NCBI RefSeq assembly: GCF_030646165.1
Contig: NZ_JAUTDO010000001.1
Location: 682,001 to 746,000, forward strand
Direction of reading: 5' to 3'
Source: Conexibacter sp. CPCC 206217
GTDB taxonomy: Bacteria > Actinomycetota > Thermoleophilia > Solirubrobacterales > Solirubrobacteraceae
DNA length: 64,000 nucleotides
In this document: in pieces, positions 55,006-64,000 of the stretch
How positions within the stretch are numbered: position 1 is the stretch's first letter
Layout: every line of letters starts with the position of its first letter
The notes under the pieces: model-generated
Databases searched by the model: none
What the model saw: the letters and a program-made list of their open reading frames with translations, nothing else
What the model was told of the DNA's origin: nothing
Translations under genes and position numbers: made by a program

Positions 55006-56605
55006 AGGCCGCGGCATCGGCGCCGGCCGCGGCGTTCTCGTGCGCGGCGGCGTCGCCGGATACGACGTCCTGCGCACCCTCGACCCCCTCCCCCGGCAGC
55101 GACAGCCGCAGCAGCGCGCCGCCGCCGGGCGCCGCCTCGGCGGTGACGCTGCCGCCGTGCAGCTCGGCGACCTGCCGCACGATCGCGAGGCCGAGGCCTG
55201 AGCCGGGCATGCCGCGCGCCCCCGGCGCCCGGTAGAAGCGCTCGAACACGTGCGGAAGGTCCTGTTCCGCGATGCCGGGGCCGCGGTCGCGCACGCTCAG
55301 CTCGCCGCCGGCGTCGAGCGTGACCGTCACCTCCGCCCACGGCGGGCTCCACTTCGCCGCGTTGTCGAGCAGGTTCGCGACCGCGCGGTCCAGCCGCGCC
55401 GGCACGCCGCGCACGACGCACGGCTGCAGTCTCGTCGCGAACAGCGGCGCGGCCGGGCGCCGGCGCGCACGCACGACCGCCTCGGCGACGAGCAGGTCGA
55501 GACGTACGTCCTCGACCGAGACCGAGGGCTCCTCCTCGCGTGCCAGCTCGACGAGATCGCCGACCAGTCCGCTCAGCTCGTCCAGCTGCTCGACGACGTC
55601 GCGCAGCAGGCGCTCGCGCTCGTCGGCCGGCAGCCCCGCCGGCAGCGTCAGCACCTCGATGTTCGTGCGCAGGCTCGTGAGCGGCGTGCGCAGCTCGTGC
55701 GAGGCGTCGGCGACGAGCTGGCGCTGACGCCCGACCGACACCTCCAGCGCCGCGAGCATCGCGTTGAACGAACGCGCGAGCCGCGCGATCTCGTCCTCGC
55801 TCCCGCCGGCGCCAGCGCTCCCACCGACCTCGATCCGCCGCGTCAGGTCGCCGGTCTCCCCGACGTGCTCGACGGCCGCCGTCAGCTGCCCGACGGGGCG
55901 CAGCGCGGTGCGGGCGACGAGCCGGCCGAGCGCGGCGGCCAGCGCGATCCCGCCGAGGCTGACGAGCACCAGCACGAGCGCGAGCCGGTCGAGCGTGCGG
56001 TCGACGTCGGTCAGCGGGCGTGCGACCTGCACGGCGAAGCCGGGTCGCAGCGGCGAGGTCAGGACGCGCACGCCGGTGTCGTTGATGCGCGCGTCGGAGA
56101 AGAACGCGTCGTGCTCGCCGGCCGCGACGGCGCGGGCAGAGCCGCCGACGGGCAGCGCCGGCGCGCCGCCCGGCGGCCAGACGCGGTTGCCGTCGGCGTC
56201 GATCAGCGCGACGTAGGTCGTCTGCAGGCCGAGCGCGTCGCGCGGGGTGGCGTAGCGACCCGCCAAGCCGAGTCTGCGCTCGCGGTCCTGCGGAGGCGGC
56301 GGGGCGCCGCCGGGCCGCGCCGCGACGACGGGCGGCGGCTGGATCTCGATCGCGGCGCCGCCACCTCCAGCCGCACCGTCGAGCCCCGCGCCGCCGCCGG
56401 CGACGGCTGGTCCGCTCAACCGATCGCCGCCGCCGTCGATCATCACCCGCAGTCTCAGCGGCGAGTCGGCGACCTGGCGCAGCTCGCCGTCGAGCTGGCC
56501 GCGCAGCTCGCCGCGCACGACGACGTAGACGATCCCGGATGCGAGCACGATCGCGACGGCGACGGCGGCCGCGGCGACGAGCGCGAGCCGGCGCCGCAGC
56601 GTCAT
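54896..56605 (-). CDS. Sensor histidine kinase (MprB-like)
   Basis: 569 residues. Two membrane helices (about 8-30 and 208-230) bracket an extracellular sensor rich in Gly/Pro; a HAMP follows. HisKA with the phospho-acceptor His303 in [10 protein letters not shown]; HATPase with [15 protein letters not shown] and G-S-G-L-G-L-A-I-V. The last 70 residues are an Ala/Ser/Pro-rich tail read from DNA antisense to the TetR gene, so the original stop may have been lost. ATG overlaps the response-regulator stop (ATGA). Confidence 0.93.
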   Translation of the reverse strand: MTLRRRLALVAAAAVAVAIVLASGIVYVVVRGELRGQLDGELRQVADSPLRLRVMIDGGGDRLSGPAVAGGGAGLDGAAGGGGAAIEIQPPPVVAARPGGAPPPPQDRERRLGLAGRYATPRDALGLQTTYVALIDADGNRVWPPGGAPALPVGGSARAVAAGEHDAFFSDARINDTGVRVLTSPLRPGFAVQVARPLTDVDRTLDRLALVLVLVSLGGIALAAALGRLVARTALRPVGQLTAAVEHVGETGDLTRRIEVGGSAGAGGSEDEIARLARSFNAMLAALEVSVGRQRQLVADASHELRTPLTSLRTNIEVLTLPAGLPADERERLLRDVVEQLDELSGLVGDLVELAREEEPSVSVEDVRLDLLVAEAVVRARRRPAAPLFATRLQPCVVRGVPARLDRAVANLLDNAAKWSPPWAEVTVTLDAGGELSVRDRGPGIAEQDLPHVFERFYRAPGARGMPGSGLGLAIVRQVAELHGGSVTAEAAPGGGALLRLSLPGEGVEGAQDVVSGDAAAHENAAAGADAAASTPPRSAAPAASPPPSPAAAASGARGADGGTSTRAG

Positions 56606-57273
56606 CGCTCGCGCAGGACGTAGCCGACGCCGCGCACGGTGTGGATCAGGCGCGGTTCGCCGGCTGCCTCGGTCTTGCGCCGCAGGTAGCCGACGTAGAC
56701 CTCCAGCGAGTTCGACGTCGAGCCGAAGTCGTAGCCCCAGACGTGCTCGAAGATGACGCTGCGCGGCAGCACCTGGCGGGGATGGCGCAGCAGCAGCTCC
56801 AGCAGCAGGAACTCGGTCCGCGTCAGCTCGATCTCGCGCCCGCCGCGCTCGACCTCGTGTGCGACCGGGTCCAGCGCGAGGTCGCCGAAGCGCAGCAGGT
56901 CGCGCTCGTCGGCGCCGGTGCGGCGCAGCAGCGCGCGCAGGCGCGCCATCAGCTCCTCCAGCGCGAACGGTTTGACGAGGTAGTCGTCGGCGCCCGCGTC
57001 GAGGCCGCTGACACGGTCGGCGACGCGGTCGCGCGCGGTCAGCATCAGCACCGGCGTGCGGTCGCCGGCGGCGCGCAGCCGGCGACAGACCTCCAGCCCG
57101 CCCAGCTCCGGCATCAGCACGTCGAGCACGACCGCGTCGTGCGCGACGCCGCTGAGCGCGTCGAGCGCCTGTGCCCCGTCGGCGGCGAGCGCGACGTCGT
57201 AGCCGTCCAGTCGCAGGGCGCGTTCGAGCGCGCTGCGAACCGCCGGCTCGTCATCGACCACCAGGATGCGCAT
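56602..57273 (-). CDS. OmpR/PhoB-type response regulator (MprA-like)
   Basis: 223 residues. Receiver domain with D7/D8, phospho-acceptor Asp51 in V-V-L-D-V-L-M-P, Thr79 in L-T-A and Lys101 in V-K-P-F. The winged-helix output domain from about 130 contains [10 protein letters not shown] and Y-V-G-Y-L-R-R-K. It is cotranscribed with the kinase through an ATGA overlap. Divergent 146 bp away is an Asp-rich exported protein that may be a target, as in envelope-stress systems. Confidence 0.95.
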   Translation of the reverse strand: MRILVVDDEPAVRSALERALRLDGYDVALAADGAQALDALSGVAHDAVVLDVLMPELGGLEVCRRLRAAGDRTPVLMLTARDRVADRVSGLDAGADDYLVKPFALEELMARLRALLRRTGADERDLLRFGDLALDPVAHEVERGGREIELTRTEFLLLELLLRHPRQVLPRSVIFEHVWGYDFGSTSNSLEVYVGYLRRKTEAAGEPRLIHTVRGVGYVLRER

Positions 57274-57418
57274 GAGGGCACGATCCACCGCGAAGCTGAA
57301 CGTCGAGTAAGAGCGACCTTGGAAAAGCCTGAGGACATGCCTCGAGCCGGCGCACGTGCGTCTAGGACGGTGGTCCAGTCCGCTCAAGGGCACCGGCCAC
57401 GACGTCGATCCCCAGGGC

Positions 57419-58183
57419 ATGCCCCGCCGCCTGCTGCTCCCCCTCCTCGCCGCGCTCGCGCTGCCGCTCGCTGCCGCCCCCTCCGCCTTCGCCGCCCCGG
57501 CCGCGAGCTCGACTCCGATCGCCCGCGCCGCCGTCGACGGTCCCGGCGCGGACTGCGCCGACGACGAGCTTGCCGTCGAGGAGGAGGACGGCACGATCAC
57601 CTGCACCAGCGGCGACGACGAATCGGGCGGCGACTGGGTCGACGGCGACGACGGCGACGTCAGCGGGCTGTGCGACGACGACTGGTCCGACGACGACGGC
57701 GAGGAGTGGTCCGACGACGACCCCGCCGAGGCGTCGGCCGCCGACGACGACGGATGCGCCGACGAGGAGACGGTCGTCGGCGCGCCGCTGCTGAGAGCGC
57801 TGCGCGCGACGGTCGCCGGCCAGGGCCGCAGAGCGCACGTCACCGTCAGCTGGACGCTCAACACGCCCGGTGACGTCGCGCTGACGCTCGAGCGCACCGA
57901 GGCCGGCATCAGCAGCGGCAAGCGCTGCGTCCCGGTTGCGGCGAAGGCGAAGCAGGCGCGGGCGAAGCAGGCGCGCAGACACGGCAAGAGCTGCACCCGC
58001 TCGACCGCCGTGCGCGGCACGATCACGACCGCCGGCGAAGCGGGCGCGAACACGTTGGAGCTGCGCCGCTGGAAGGGCCGCCGCCTCGCCCCGGGGACGT
58101 ATCGCCTGACGGCCGAGCCGATCGGCGACGACCCGGTCGAGACGACCACGACGTTCAGACTCGCGCCGCCCGCCAGAAGCTGA
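57419..58183 (+). CDS. Exported Asp-rich protein, unknown
   Basis: 254 residues. Signal peptide 1-27 ([13 protein letters not shown] ... A-F-A-A-P). Residues 45-115 are extremely acidic, with runs such as [13 protein letters not shown], suggesting calcium or cation binding. The C-terminal 130 look like a beta-sandwich with K/R-rich loop and two Cys pairs. ATG chosen because the signal peptide starts there. Divergent from an MprAB-type two-component system, so it may be regulated by it. No family recognised. Confidence 0.75.
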   Translation: MPRRLLLPLLAALALPLAAAPSAFAAPAASSTPIARAAVDGPGADCADDELAVEEEDGTITCTSGDDESGGDWVDGDDGDVSGLCDDDWSDDDGEEWSDDDPAEASAADDDGCADEETVVGAPLLRALRATVAGQGRRAHVTVSWTLNTPGDVALTLERTEAGISSGKRCVPVAAKAKQARAKQARRHGKSCTRSTAVRGTITTAGEAGANTLELRRWKGRRLAPGTYRLTAEPIGDDPVETTTTFRLAPPARS

Positions 58184-58288
58184 GCAGATGGCGCGCTTGC
58201 GCTCTGACTGGCTCGTCGTCTAGCGTTCCGGAGGCTGCGTGTTTCCAGGTGTGTCGTCGGGGCGCACCATCGGGGGGCAGGGGTCTTC

Positions 58289-58711
58289 GTGCGGTCGACG
58301 GTCGATGTTGCGGTGCTCGGTCTGCTGATCGAGCAGCCGAGCTACGGATATGAGCTGAGCAAGCGCTTCGAGGCGCGCTTCGGCGAGCGGCTGCACGTCA
58401 GCCGCTCGCACATCTACGCCGCGCTCAACAGCCTGCTCGGCGACGGCCTCATCGAGCCGCTGCCGTCCGACAGCTCCAGCCGCCAGCCGAAGATCCACTA
58501 CCGCGTGACGTCAGCGGGCGCGCAGGCCTTCCGCAGCTGCATCGCCGAGCAGCTGCTCGACGGCGTGCAGCGCGCGCAGCTGCTCGGCCAGCTCGCCGCG
58601 ATCGGCGTGCGCGAGCGCGCGGAGGTGCTGGAACTGGTCGACGGCCACGAGCACGCCCTGCAGGCGGCGCTGGGCGAGCTGGCTGCATCCCAGCGGTCGC
58701 GTGAGCGCTAA
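58289..58711 (+). CDS. PadR-family transcriptional regulator
   Basis: 140 residues. Winged helix at 5-80: [16 protein letters not shown] is the PadR hallmark, then [10 protein letters not shown] and L-I-E-P, followed by a helical tail that would dimerise. GTG start. The usual role is repression of a transporter or detoxification gene; none is directly downstream, because the next gene is convergent and overlaps its end by 4 bp. Confidence 0.9.
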   Translation: MRSTVDVAVLGLLIEQPSYGYELSKRFEARFGERLHVSRSHIYAALNSLLGDGLIEPLPSDSSSRQPKIHYRVTSAGAQAFRSCIAEQLLDGVQRAQLLGQLAAIGVRERAEVLELVDGHEHALQAALGELAASQRSRER

Positions 58712-60234
58712 CGCTCGCCGCTGGCCGCGACCTGCACGATCGAGGCGTCGATCAGCCATTCGACCGGCGCGACGTCGTCGGTGTAGACCCTGCCGCCGGG
58801 CAGCCGCGGGGCGATCCGGGCGGCGGTCTCGGCGGCGATCGGGCGCAGGTCCTGCGGCAGGCGCGGGATCGCGGCGCCGAGCGCGGCCGGCGAGATCTGC
58901 CCGTCGCCGGCCATCGCGATCGTGTTGACGCGCTGGCTGGGGTCGCGCACGACGGTCGAGAAGACGTCGGCCATCGTCGCCGTCAGGACCTCTTCGAGCG
59001 CGTGCGATCTCTCCGGGTGGCCGATGTTGACGAGCACGACGCCGCCGGGGTTGAGGTGGTCCTTCACGCTCTGGAAGAACTCGCGCGTGGCGAGGTGGAA
59101 CGGCACGTACGGCTGGCGGTAGGCGTCGACGAAGATCGCGTCGTATCTGCGCGTCTGCGCGCGCAGCCACGGCCGGCCGTCGGCGGTGTGGAGGTGGACG
59201 TTGGGCGCGTCGCGCTTGTTGAGATCGAACAGCGTGCCGGCGATCTTGTTCAGCTGGCCGTCGATCTCGACGCCGTCGACGCGCGTGTCCGGGAAGTAGT
59301 GGCCGTACTGGCGCGCGACGGTCCCGGCCGCGTTGCCGAGGATCGCGACCGATCTCGGCGGCGTGCCCTCGTCCCCGCCGGCCCGCGCGGCGAACGGGAG
59401 CGTCAGGAACTCGTCCCAGTAGTTGCCCGTCGTCCACTGCCCGGGCGTGTAGATCGAGTGCACCGCCTGGCCCTCGTTCAGCTCCAGCCGCCGCTGCCCG
59501 TCGTCGCGCTCGATCACGACGGCGTACTGGTAGAGCGTCTCCTTCTCCCAGATCACTCTGCCGTCGGTGACCGCCTTCACGGTCCCGACCGGCAGCGCCA
59601 GCAGCACGGCGATCAGGATCGGCGCGGGCGCGAAGCGGCGGCCCAGCGAGACGGTCGCCACGAGCGCCAGCGCGAGCGCGAAGATCAGGAACGTGCGGCG
59701 CGTGCCGAGGAACGGGATCAGCAGCAGCGAGCTGAGGAACGTGCCGGCGAGCGAGCCGAGCGTCGAGACCGCGTAGAGGCGGCCGGTCACCTTTCCGGCC
59801 TCGTCGACCGTCCTGATCGCGAGCTTGACGACGAACGGGGAGATCATCCCCAGCAGCAGCATCGGCACCGCCAGCAGCACCAGCACGGCGACGAGCGAGC
59901 CGACGAAGGCGCCGGCGGAGACGGAGCTGAGCGCGTCGACCGAGACGCGCAGGAACGGCCGCGCGACGAACGGCAGCAGCGCGAAGACGGCGGCCGCCGC
60001 GAGGATGATCAGCGCCAGCCGTCTCAGCTGCGGGTCGCGGTCGGCCATCCGGCCGCCGAGCCAGTAGCCGACCGACAGGGCGACGAGCACGACGCCGATC
60101 GTGTTGGCCCAGATCAGCGTCGAGTCGCCGAACCACGGCGCCAGCAGGCGCGCGGCGGCGATCTCACCTCCGAGCGAGGCGGCACCACCGACGAAGGTGA
60201 GGGCGTAGAGGCGGCGCGCGGGCACGTCAGCCAC
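58708..60234 (-). CDS. Fused membrane / spermidine-synthase-like protein
   Basis: 508 residues. Residues 1-220 have about seven transmembrane helices (L-Y-A-L-T-F-V-G-G-A-A-S-L-G-G-E, as in MFS/spermidine-synthase fusions). Residues 240-480 form a Rossmann aminopropyltransferase-like domain: G-N-A-A-G-T-V where G-G-G-D-G is usual, V-E-I-D, H-T-A-D-G-R-P-W and F-V-D-A-Y. The loss of the consensus glycine/Asp motif suggests that it may not make spermidine. GTG start. Confidence 0.88.
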   Translation of the reverse strand: MADVPARRLYALTFVGGAASLGGEIAAARLLAPWFGDSTLIWANTIGVVLVALSVGYWLGGRMADRDPQLRRLALIILAAAAVFALLPFVARPFLRVSVDALSSVSAGAFVGSLVAVLVLLAVPMLLLGMISPFVVKLAIRTVDEAGKVTGRLYAVSTLGSLAGTFLSSLLLIPFLGTRRTFLIFALALALVATVSLGRRFAPAPILIAVLLALPVGTVKAVTDGRVIWEKETLYQYAVVIERDDGQRRLELNEGQAVHSIYTPGQWTTGNYWDEFLTLPFAARAGGDEGTPPRSVAILGNAAGTVARQYGHYFPDTRVDGVEIDGQLNKIAGTLFDLNKRDAPNVHLHTADGRPWLRAQTRRYDAIFVDAYRQPYVPFHLATREFFQSVKDHLNPGGVVLVNIGHPERSHALEEVLTATMADVFSTVVRDPSQRVNTIAMAGDGQISPAALGAAIPRLPQDLRPIAAETAARIAPRLPGGRVYTDDVAPVEWLIDASIVQVAASGER

Positions 60235-60291
60235 AGCGTAGATGAGCCGGGGCGCGGGCCGACCCGCGCCCCTGGGCGCCGCCGCTTCTGC

Positions 60292-60474
60292 TCAGTCCTC
60301 GTACAGCACGAAGTCGCGCTTGCGCGCACCGCAGACGGGGCAGAACCACGTCTCCGGAATGTCCTCGAACGCCGTTCCGGCCGGGATGCCCCCGTCGGGA
60401 TCGCCGTCCTCCGGATCGTAGATGAACCCGCAGGATTCACAGATCCATTTCTGAGAGGTCTGGGTAGTGCTCAT
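60292..60474 (-). CDS. Rubredoxin
   Basis: 60 residues. Two iron-binding pairs, I-C-E-S-C-G and F-C-P-V-C-G, with the W-x-C spacing and the [16 protein letters not shown] loop typical of rubredoxins. Small one-electron carrier, often serving oxidative-stress or alkane-hydroxylase systems. ATG 60474 is favoured over a GTG three codons earlier because TACCGT (60482-60487) ends 7 bases upstream. Divergent from the NUDIX gene with only 38 bp between the start codons. Confidence 0.96.
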   Translation of the reverse strand: MSTTQTSQKWICESCGFIYDPEDGDPDGGIPAGTAFEDIPETWFCPVCGARKRDFVLYED

Positions 60475-60481
60475 GTGCGAC

Positions 60482-60505
60482 ACGGTATCGCGCAGTCGGT
60501 AGGGT
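60482..60505. promoter_or_regulatory. Back-to-back -10 boxes of rubredoxin and NUDIX genes
   Basis: TACCGT (minus strand, 60482-60487) and TAGGGT (plus strand, 60500-60505), each 7 bases from its ATG, only 12 bp apart. The two promoters must overlap in their upstream elements. Confidence 0.55.
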
Positions 60506-60512
60506 GCGACGA

Positions 60513-61172
60513 ATGGAGCCGCACCCCGGACTCGGACCAGGCGAAGAGGTCAACGCCGGACGCGCCACGCCGCCGCGCACCGCCGCCAGCGTGATCGTCG
60601 TGCGCGGTGGCGCAAACGCGCTCGAGCTGCTGCTCGTGCAGCGCAGCCACGAGGCCCGTTTCATGGCCGGCGTGTGGGTCTTCCCCGGCGGCGCGGTCGA
60701 CGCCGCCGACGGGCCGATCGACCACCCGGACGACCTCCAGTACGCGCTGCGCAGCGCCGCGCTGCGCGAGGTCGCCGAGGAGGCCGGGATCCGGATCGAC
60801 GGCGAGCTGACGCCGTTCTCGCGCTGGATCACCCCCGCGCACCTGATGACGCGCTTCGACACGTGGTTCTTCGTCACGCCCGCGCCGTACGGCGCCGAGG
60901 CGAGAGTCGACGGCTCGGAGTGCATCGACGCGAAGTGGATGTCGCCGACGGAGGCGCTCGCCGCGCACCAGGCCGGCCAGCTCCCGCTCGTCTTCCCGAC
61001 GATCAAGCATCTCGAGCAGCTGCGCGCGTTCAGCACCGCGAACCAGCTGCTGGAGTACAGCTACGAGCTGATCATCGAGCCGGTCGAGCCGCGCGTCGTG
61101 ATGGTCAGAGACGAGGCGCGCGTGCTGCTGCCCGGCGATCCCGGCTACGAGAGCGCCGGGCGCAGGGACTAG
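60513..61172 (+). CDS. NUDIX hydrolase
   Basis: 219 residues. Nudix fold with F-P-G-G-A-V-D at its start and [11 protein letters not shown] carrying the metal-binding Glu residues. The Nudix box is interrupted by about 20 extra residues, as in the NUDT7/NUDT19 (CoA-diphosphatase) group. Substrate could be CoA thioesters or another nucleoside diphosphate. ATG 60513 has TAGGGT and AGGG 7-8 bases upstream. The next gene begins one base after its stop. Confidence 0.92.
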   Translation: MEPHPGLGPGEEVNAGRATPPRTAASVIVVRGGANALELLLVQRSHEARFMAGVWVFPGGAVDAADGPIDHPDDLQYALRSAALREVAEEAGIRIDGELTPFSRWITPAHLMTRFDTWFFVTPAPYGAEARVDGSECIDAKWMSPTEALAAHQAGQLPLVFPTIKHLEQLRAFSTANQLLEYSYELIIEPVEPRVVMVRDEARVLLPGDPGYESAGRRD

Positions 61173-62207
61173 ATGTCCGCAGCGCCCGCAACGCCGCCGG
61201 TGAAGGTCGCCGTCACGGGTCCCACGGGCGACGTCGGACGGGCGTTCGTGCGCGCGCTGGAGCGCAGCAGGGACGTCGCGAGCGTGAAGGCGCTCGGCCG
61301 GCGCGAGATCGATCCGGTCAGCGAGGGCTGGAGAAAGACGCGGTACCTGCGCGGCAGCGTGCTCGACAGAGACGCGGTCGCGGAACTGGTCGACGGCGCC
61401 GACGTCGTCGTGCACCTCGCCTTCGCGATCATGGGCGCGCCGGGCGAGGACGGCCGCGAGGTCAACCTGACCGGCTCGCGCAACGTCTTCGGCGCGGCCG
61501 TGCGCGCCGGCGCCAGACGGCTCGTCTACACCTCCTCCGTCGCCGCCTACGGCTTCCACGACGACAACCCGCCGCTGCTGACGGAGGACCTGCGCCCGCG
61601 CGGCACCGACGCGCACGCCTACTCGAAGGCGAAGGCGGAGGTCGAGCAGCTGCTGTCGGAGCTGACGATCGGCACGCACACCGACGTCTACCTGTTGCGC
61701 CCCTGCATCGTCGCCGGCCCCGACGCGCTGATGTTCATCGGCTCGATCCCCTACGTCCAGCTCGGCGACAAGATGCCGAGCGCGGTCTGGCGGCTGCTGG
61801 ACGCGGTGCCGGTGCTGAAGCCGGTGATCCCCGACAACGGGATCTCGTTCCAGCTCGTGCACCACGACGACGTCGCCTCCGCCCTGCGCGCGGCGACGCT
61901 CGGCAGAGGCAGGCCGGGGATCTACAACCTCGCCGCGCCCGGCACGCTGACGATGCGCGACCTCGCCGAGGACCTCGGCTGGTACGCGATCCCGGTGCCG
62001 GAGCTGGCGGTCGACGTCGCGGCGGAGGTCGCGACGCGGCTGCCGTTCATCCCCGAGGACGCGCAATGGCTCAACGCGCTGCGCGTGCCGATGCTGATGG
62101 ACACGGCGAAGGCGGAGCGCGAGCTGAGATGGCGCCCCAGATACGGCGTGCGCGAGACGCTGCGCGCGACGATCGCCGAGGCGCGCCTCAGCCAGATGCT
62201 GCGCTGA
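61173..62207 (+). CDS. NAD-dependent epimerase/dehydratase (extended SDR)
   Basis: 344 residues. Rossmann motif T-G-P-T-G-D-V-G-R near residue 12, V-V-H-L-A-F, T-S-S-V-A-A-Y-G and catalytic H-A-Y-S-K-A-K (Y-x-x-x-K). Closest to the uncharacterised Sol/Thermoleophilia SDRs beside NUDIX genes. The ATG directly abuts the NUDIX stop codon, so it is co-transcribed. Sugar-nucleotide epimerase or 3-beta-hydroxysteroid-type dehydrogenase are possible; the substrate is unknown. Confidence 0.9.
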   Translation: MSAAPATPPVKVAVTGPTGDVGRAFVRALERSRDVASVKALGRREIDPVSEGWRKTRYLRGSVLDRDAVAELVDGADVVVHLAFAIMGAPGEDGREVNLTGSRNVFGAAVRAGARRLVYTSSVAAYGFHDDNPPLLTEDLRPRGTDAHAYSKAKAEVEQLLSELTIGTHTDVYLLRPCIVAGPDALMFIGSIPYVQLGDKMPSAVWRLLDAVPVLKPVIPDNGISFQLVHHDDVASALRAATLGRGRPGIYNLAAPGTLTMRDLAEDLGWYAIPVPELAVDVAAEVATRLPFIPEDAQWLNALRVPMLMDTAKAERELRWRPRYGVRETLRATIAEARLSQMLR

Positions 62208-62215
62208 GCGGTCGT

Positions 62216-62244
62216 GCAGCCGCCTCGCCGCGCGCGGCGGCTGC
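62216..62244 (+). terminator. Hairpin after the epimerase gene
   Basis: Perfect 9-bp stem (62216-62224 with 62236-62244), 11-nt GC loop, 9 bases after the stop codon. Confidence 0.65.
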
Positions 62245-62285
62245 GGCGCGCTCGCCCACGCGGCCGCTTCGCTAGCGTCTGACCC

Positions 62286-63434
62286 ATGGCCCATCCCACG
62301 CAGACCGCCGTCGGCACCTGGAGCGGCGGGCGCTTCATGCACTTCGGCGAACCGGTCGACGACGAGCGGATGCTCGCGCTGCTGCGGCCGGATCCGATCT
62401 CGGCCGGCGCCGGGATCCACACCGTCCTGACCGCCGACGCCTACGGCAGCGGCGACGCCGACCGCCTGCTCGGCCGCGCGCTGCAGGGCCTCGCGCGCGA
62501 GGACTACGTGCTCGTCGGCGCGGTCGGCCACGACTTCTACGACGGCGAGCGCGAGGGCGCGAAGGGCTTCCCGCGCTTCACCGACGCGCGCCTGCGCGGC
62601 CCCGAGGAGTACGCCTCCTACCTGCGGCGCGCGACCGAGGCGTCGCTGGAGCGCTGCGGCGCCGACCGCTTCGACCTGCTGCTGCTGCACAACCCCGATC
62701 GCATCGGCTACACCAGCGAAGCGGTCTGGGACGGCATGGCCGCGCTGCGCGAGGCCGGCCTGACCGACCTGATCGGCGTCGCGCCCGGCCCCGCGAACGG
62801 CTTCACGCTCGACCTGATCGACTGCTTCGAGCGCTTCGGCGACCGCATCGACTGGGCGATGGTGATCCTCAACCCGCTCGAGCCGTGGCCCGGCGAGCTG
62901 GTGCTGCCGGCGGCGCTCAGACACGACGTGCGGCTGCTCACGCGCGTCGTCGACTACGGCGGCCTGTTCGGCGGCGACCTGCGCGACCCCGGCACGCTCG
63001 GCGAGCGCGACCATCGCAGGTTCCGCCCCGCCGGCTGGGTCGAGCGCGGGCTGGAGCGGATCGAGCGGATGCAGGCGATCGCCGACCGCCACCAGCTCAC
63101 CCCGCTGCAGCTCGCCTGCCAGTGGAACCTCGCGCACGCGCCGGTTCAGTGCGTCGTGCCGACGCTCGTGCAGGAGGCGGGCGCGGACGCGAAGCCGGTC
63201 GAGCACAAGCGCGCCGAGCTGGCGGCGCTGCCGCCCGAACTGCGCCTCACGCCCGCCGAGGTCGAAGAGCTGCGCGCGATCGGCGACAACACCGGCTCGA
63301 TGGCGCTGAAGGGCGCCGCCGTCGACCACGACGGCCCCGCCAAGCCCGATCGCTGGGCGATCGACGCGCCGCTCGACGCGCTCGCCGCGCGCTGGGCGAT
63401 CGACCCCGCGCGCGACCTCGCCCAGTCGGCGTAG
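62286..63434 (+). CDS. Aldo/keto reductase family protein
   Basis: 382 residues, TIM barrel. L-L-L-L-H-N-P-D follows R-F-D at about 140, and Q-W-N-L-A-H near 280, as in aldo/keto reductases of the D-threo-aldose dehydrogenase kind. The usual catalytic Tyr/Lys are hard to place: Y near the A-D-A-Y-G-S-G motif fits, with Asp before it. Probably an NAD(P)-dependent sugar or aldehyde reductase. TAGCGT (62273-62278) ends 7 bases before ATG; no Shine-Dalgarno, so probably leaderless. Confidence 0.88.
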   Translation: MAHPTQTAVGTWSGGRFMHFGEPVDDERMLALLRPDPISAGAGIHTVLTADAYGSGDADRLLGRALQGLAREDYVLVGAVGHDFYDGEREGAKGFPRFTDARLRGPEEYASYLRRATEASLERCGADRFDLLLLHNPDRIGYTSEAVWDGMAALREAGLTDLIGVAPGPANGFTLDLIDCFERFGDRIDWAMVILNPLEPWPGELVLPAALRHDVRLLTRVVDYGGLFGGDLRDPGTLGERDHRRFRPAGWVERGLERIERMQAIADRHQLTPLQLACQWNLAHAPVQCVVPTLVQEAGADAKPVEHKRAELAALPPELRLTPAEVEELRAIGDNTGSMALKGAAVDHDGPAKPDRWAIDAPLDALAARWAIDPARDLAQSA

Positions 63435-63452
63435 GAGCGACAACCGCGCCGT

Positions 63453-63475
63453 GCCGTCGCCGCGCGGGCGACGGC
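63453..63475. terminator. Hairpin between convergent genes
   Basis: Perfect 9-bp stem (63453-63461 with 63467-63475), 5-nt loop, between the aldo/keto reductase and the methyltransferase stops. Confidence 0.75.
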
Positions 63476-63492
63476 TGACGACGACGGGTCGC

Positions 63493-64000
63493 TCAGCTGC
63501 CGCTGGTGCCGGGCTTCTCCGCGACGAACACGAACATCGGCCACAGCGCCGACTTCGCGTTCGCGGCGACGCGGCCGAGCAGCTTCGGACGCCCGCTGTC
63601 GAGGCTGCGCCAGACGATCCGCGCCCCGTTCGCCTTCAGGCGGCGCTCGATCACCTGGGCGACCGGGAACGTGCCGACGTCGTAGCTGGGGAAGTTGCGC
63701 ACTCTCGTGACGTAGTGCTCGCCGATTCCGGGCGGCAGCACGCTGATGCCGACCAGCTGGTAGTGCGGGTCGCGCGCGAACCACCACGGCGAGAAGCGGT
63801 TGGGGCCGTCGAGGTGGAGCCGGCCGCCCGGTCGCAGCACGCGCAGCAGCTCGCGAATCGTCTGCTCGTGGTCTCTGACGTGCTCGAGCACGTTGACGCA
63901 GACGACCGCGTCGAACGACGCGTCGGGGAACGGCAGCGTCTCGGCGAAGCCGTGCACGAACGTCGCCTCGACGCCCTGCTCGCGGGCGCGCACGCGCGCG
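63493..64000 (-). CDS. Class I SAM-dependent methyltransferase (partial, 5' end missing)
   Basis: At least 166 residues are visible; the reading frame runs through the window end, so the start and the SAM-binding glycine motif I are missing. F-P-D-A-S-F-D-A-V-V-C-V-N-V-L-E-H-V is motif III/IV of Methyltransf_11, followed by L-L-R-V-L-R-P-G-G-R-L. The rest (R-F-S-P-W-W-F-A-R-D-P-H) looks like the C-terminal cap of small-molecule or lipid methyltransferases. A GTG at 63993 could be taken as a start, but the domain needs more N-terminal sequence. Confidence 0.88.
   Translation of the reverse strand, partial: ARVRAREQGVEATFVHGFAETLPFPDASFDAVVCVNVLEHVRDHEQTIRELLRVLRPGGRLHLDGPNRFSPWWFARDPHYQLVGISVLPPGIGEHYVTRVRNFPSYDVGTFPVAQVIERRLKANGARIVWRSLDSGRPKLLGRVAANAKSALWPMFVFVAEKPGTSGS

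Overview
The window is very GC-rich DNA from what looks like an actinobacterium of the Thermoleophilia / Solirubrobacterales kind (Conexibacter-like). This placement is inferred from base composition, dense 4-bp ATGA/GTGA gene overlaps, GTG/TTG starts, a type III glutamine synthetase, DUF3618/holin-like membrane cassettes and collagen-like secreted proteins; no rRNA or tRNA gene is present to confirm it. It reads as ordinary chromosome, about 62 protein genes, without phage, transposon or CRISPR array.

Layout. 1-2.8 kb: end of a lipid-transport (Mce/Mla-type) permease/ATPase operon and a divergent lipoprotein. 3.3-5.5 kb: type III glutamine synthetase with a structured leader. 5.6-12.7 kb: a ROK regulator divergent from a five-gene sugar or cyclitol operon (Gfo/Idh/MocA dehydrogenase, TIM-barrel isomerase, ABC ATPase, permease, binding lipoprotein). 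12.8-14.4 kb: two tandem secreted collagen-like paralogues. 14.5-20.3 kb: metH facing a GT4 / LPG-synthase-TM fusion. 20.5-21.6 kb: Fe-S genes (ErpA/IscA-type divergent from BolA and a CGFS glutaredoxin). 21.6-26.2 kb: secreted S55 peptidase, GST-N protein, DegV protein and a small membrane-protein cassette. 26.2-28.8 kb: TetR/nitrilase divergent from a DUF2804 protein.

28.8-37.6 kb is the most notable block: a five-gene minus-strand operon (enoyl-CoA hydratase, acyl-CoA carboxylase beta subunit, BKACE/DUF849, CaiB/BaiF CoA-transferase, MerR regulator) facing a plus-strand operon with two acyl-CoA dehydrogenases and a cupin. It resembles liu (leucine/isovalerate) or atu (acyclic terpene) catabolic clusters, but HMG-CoA lyase is replaced by a BKACE enzyme and the biotin-carboxylase subunit is missing. 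A near-identical 16-bp near-palindrome lies upstream of both operons.

37.7-39.6 kb holds an AbiE-like nucleotidyltransferase / winged-helix pair behind an AT-rich promoter. 39.8-51.6 kb carries housekeeping and resistance genes (SDR, PLP enzyme, inorganic pyrophosphatase, CDF metal exporter, MBL hydrolase, acyltransferase, MFS exporter with TetR, esterase, GT2, a 70-residue biotin carrier and a second enoyl-CoA hydratase). 51.9-64 kb: an AONS/KBL-type enzyme with a long tail, a lone ABC ATPase plus TetR, an MprAB-like two-component system divergent from an Asp-rich exported protein, a PadR regulator, an MFS/spermidine-synthase fusion, rubredoxin, NUDIX, epimerase, aldo/keto reductase and a methyltransferase cut by the window end.

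Two window-wide signals stand out. At least fifteen genes have a TANNNT box ending 6-10 nt before the start codon and mostly lack a Shine-Dalgarno sequence, which suggests widespread leaderless transcription. Arginine codon AGA makes up about half of Arg codons in some genes (11 of 20 in the binding lipoprotein) but is almost absent from their operon neighbours.
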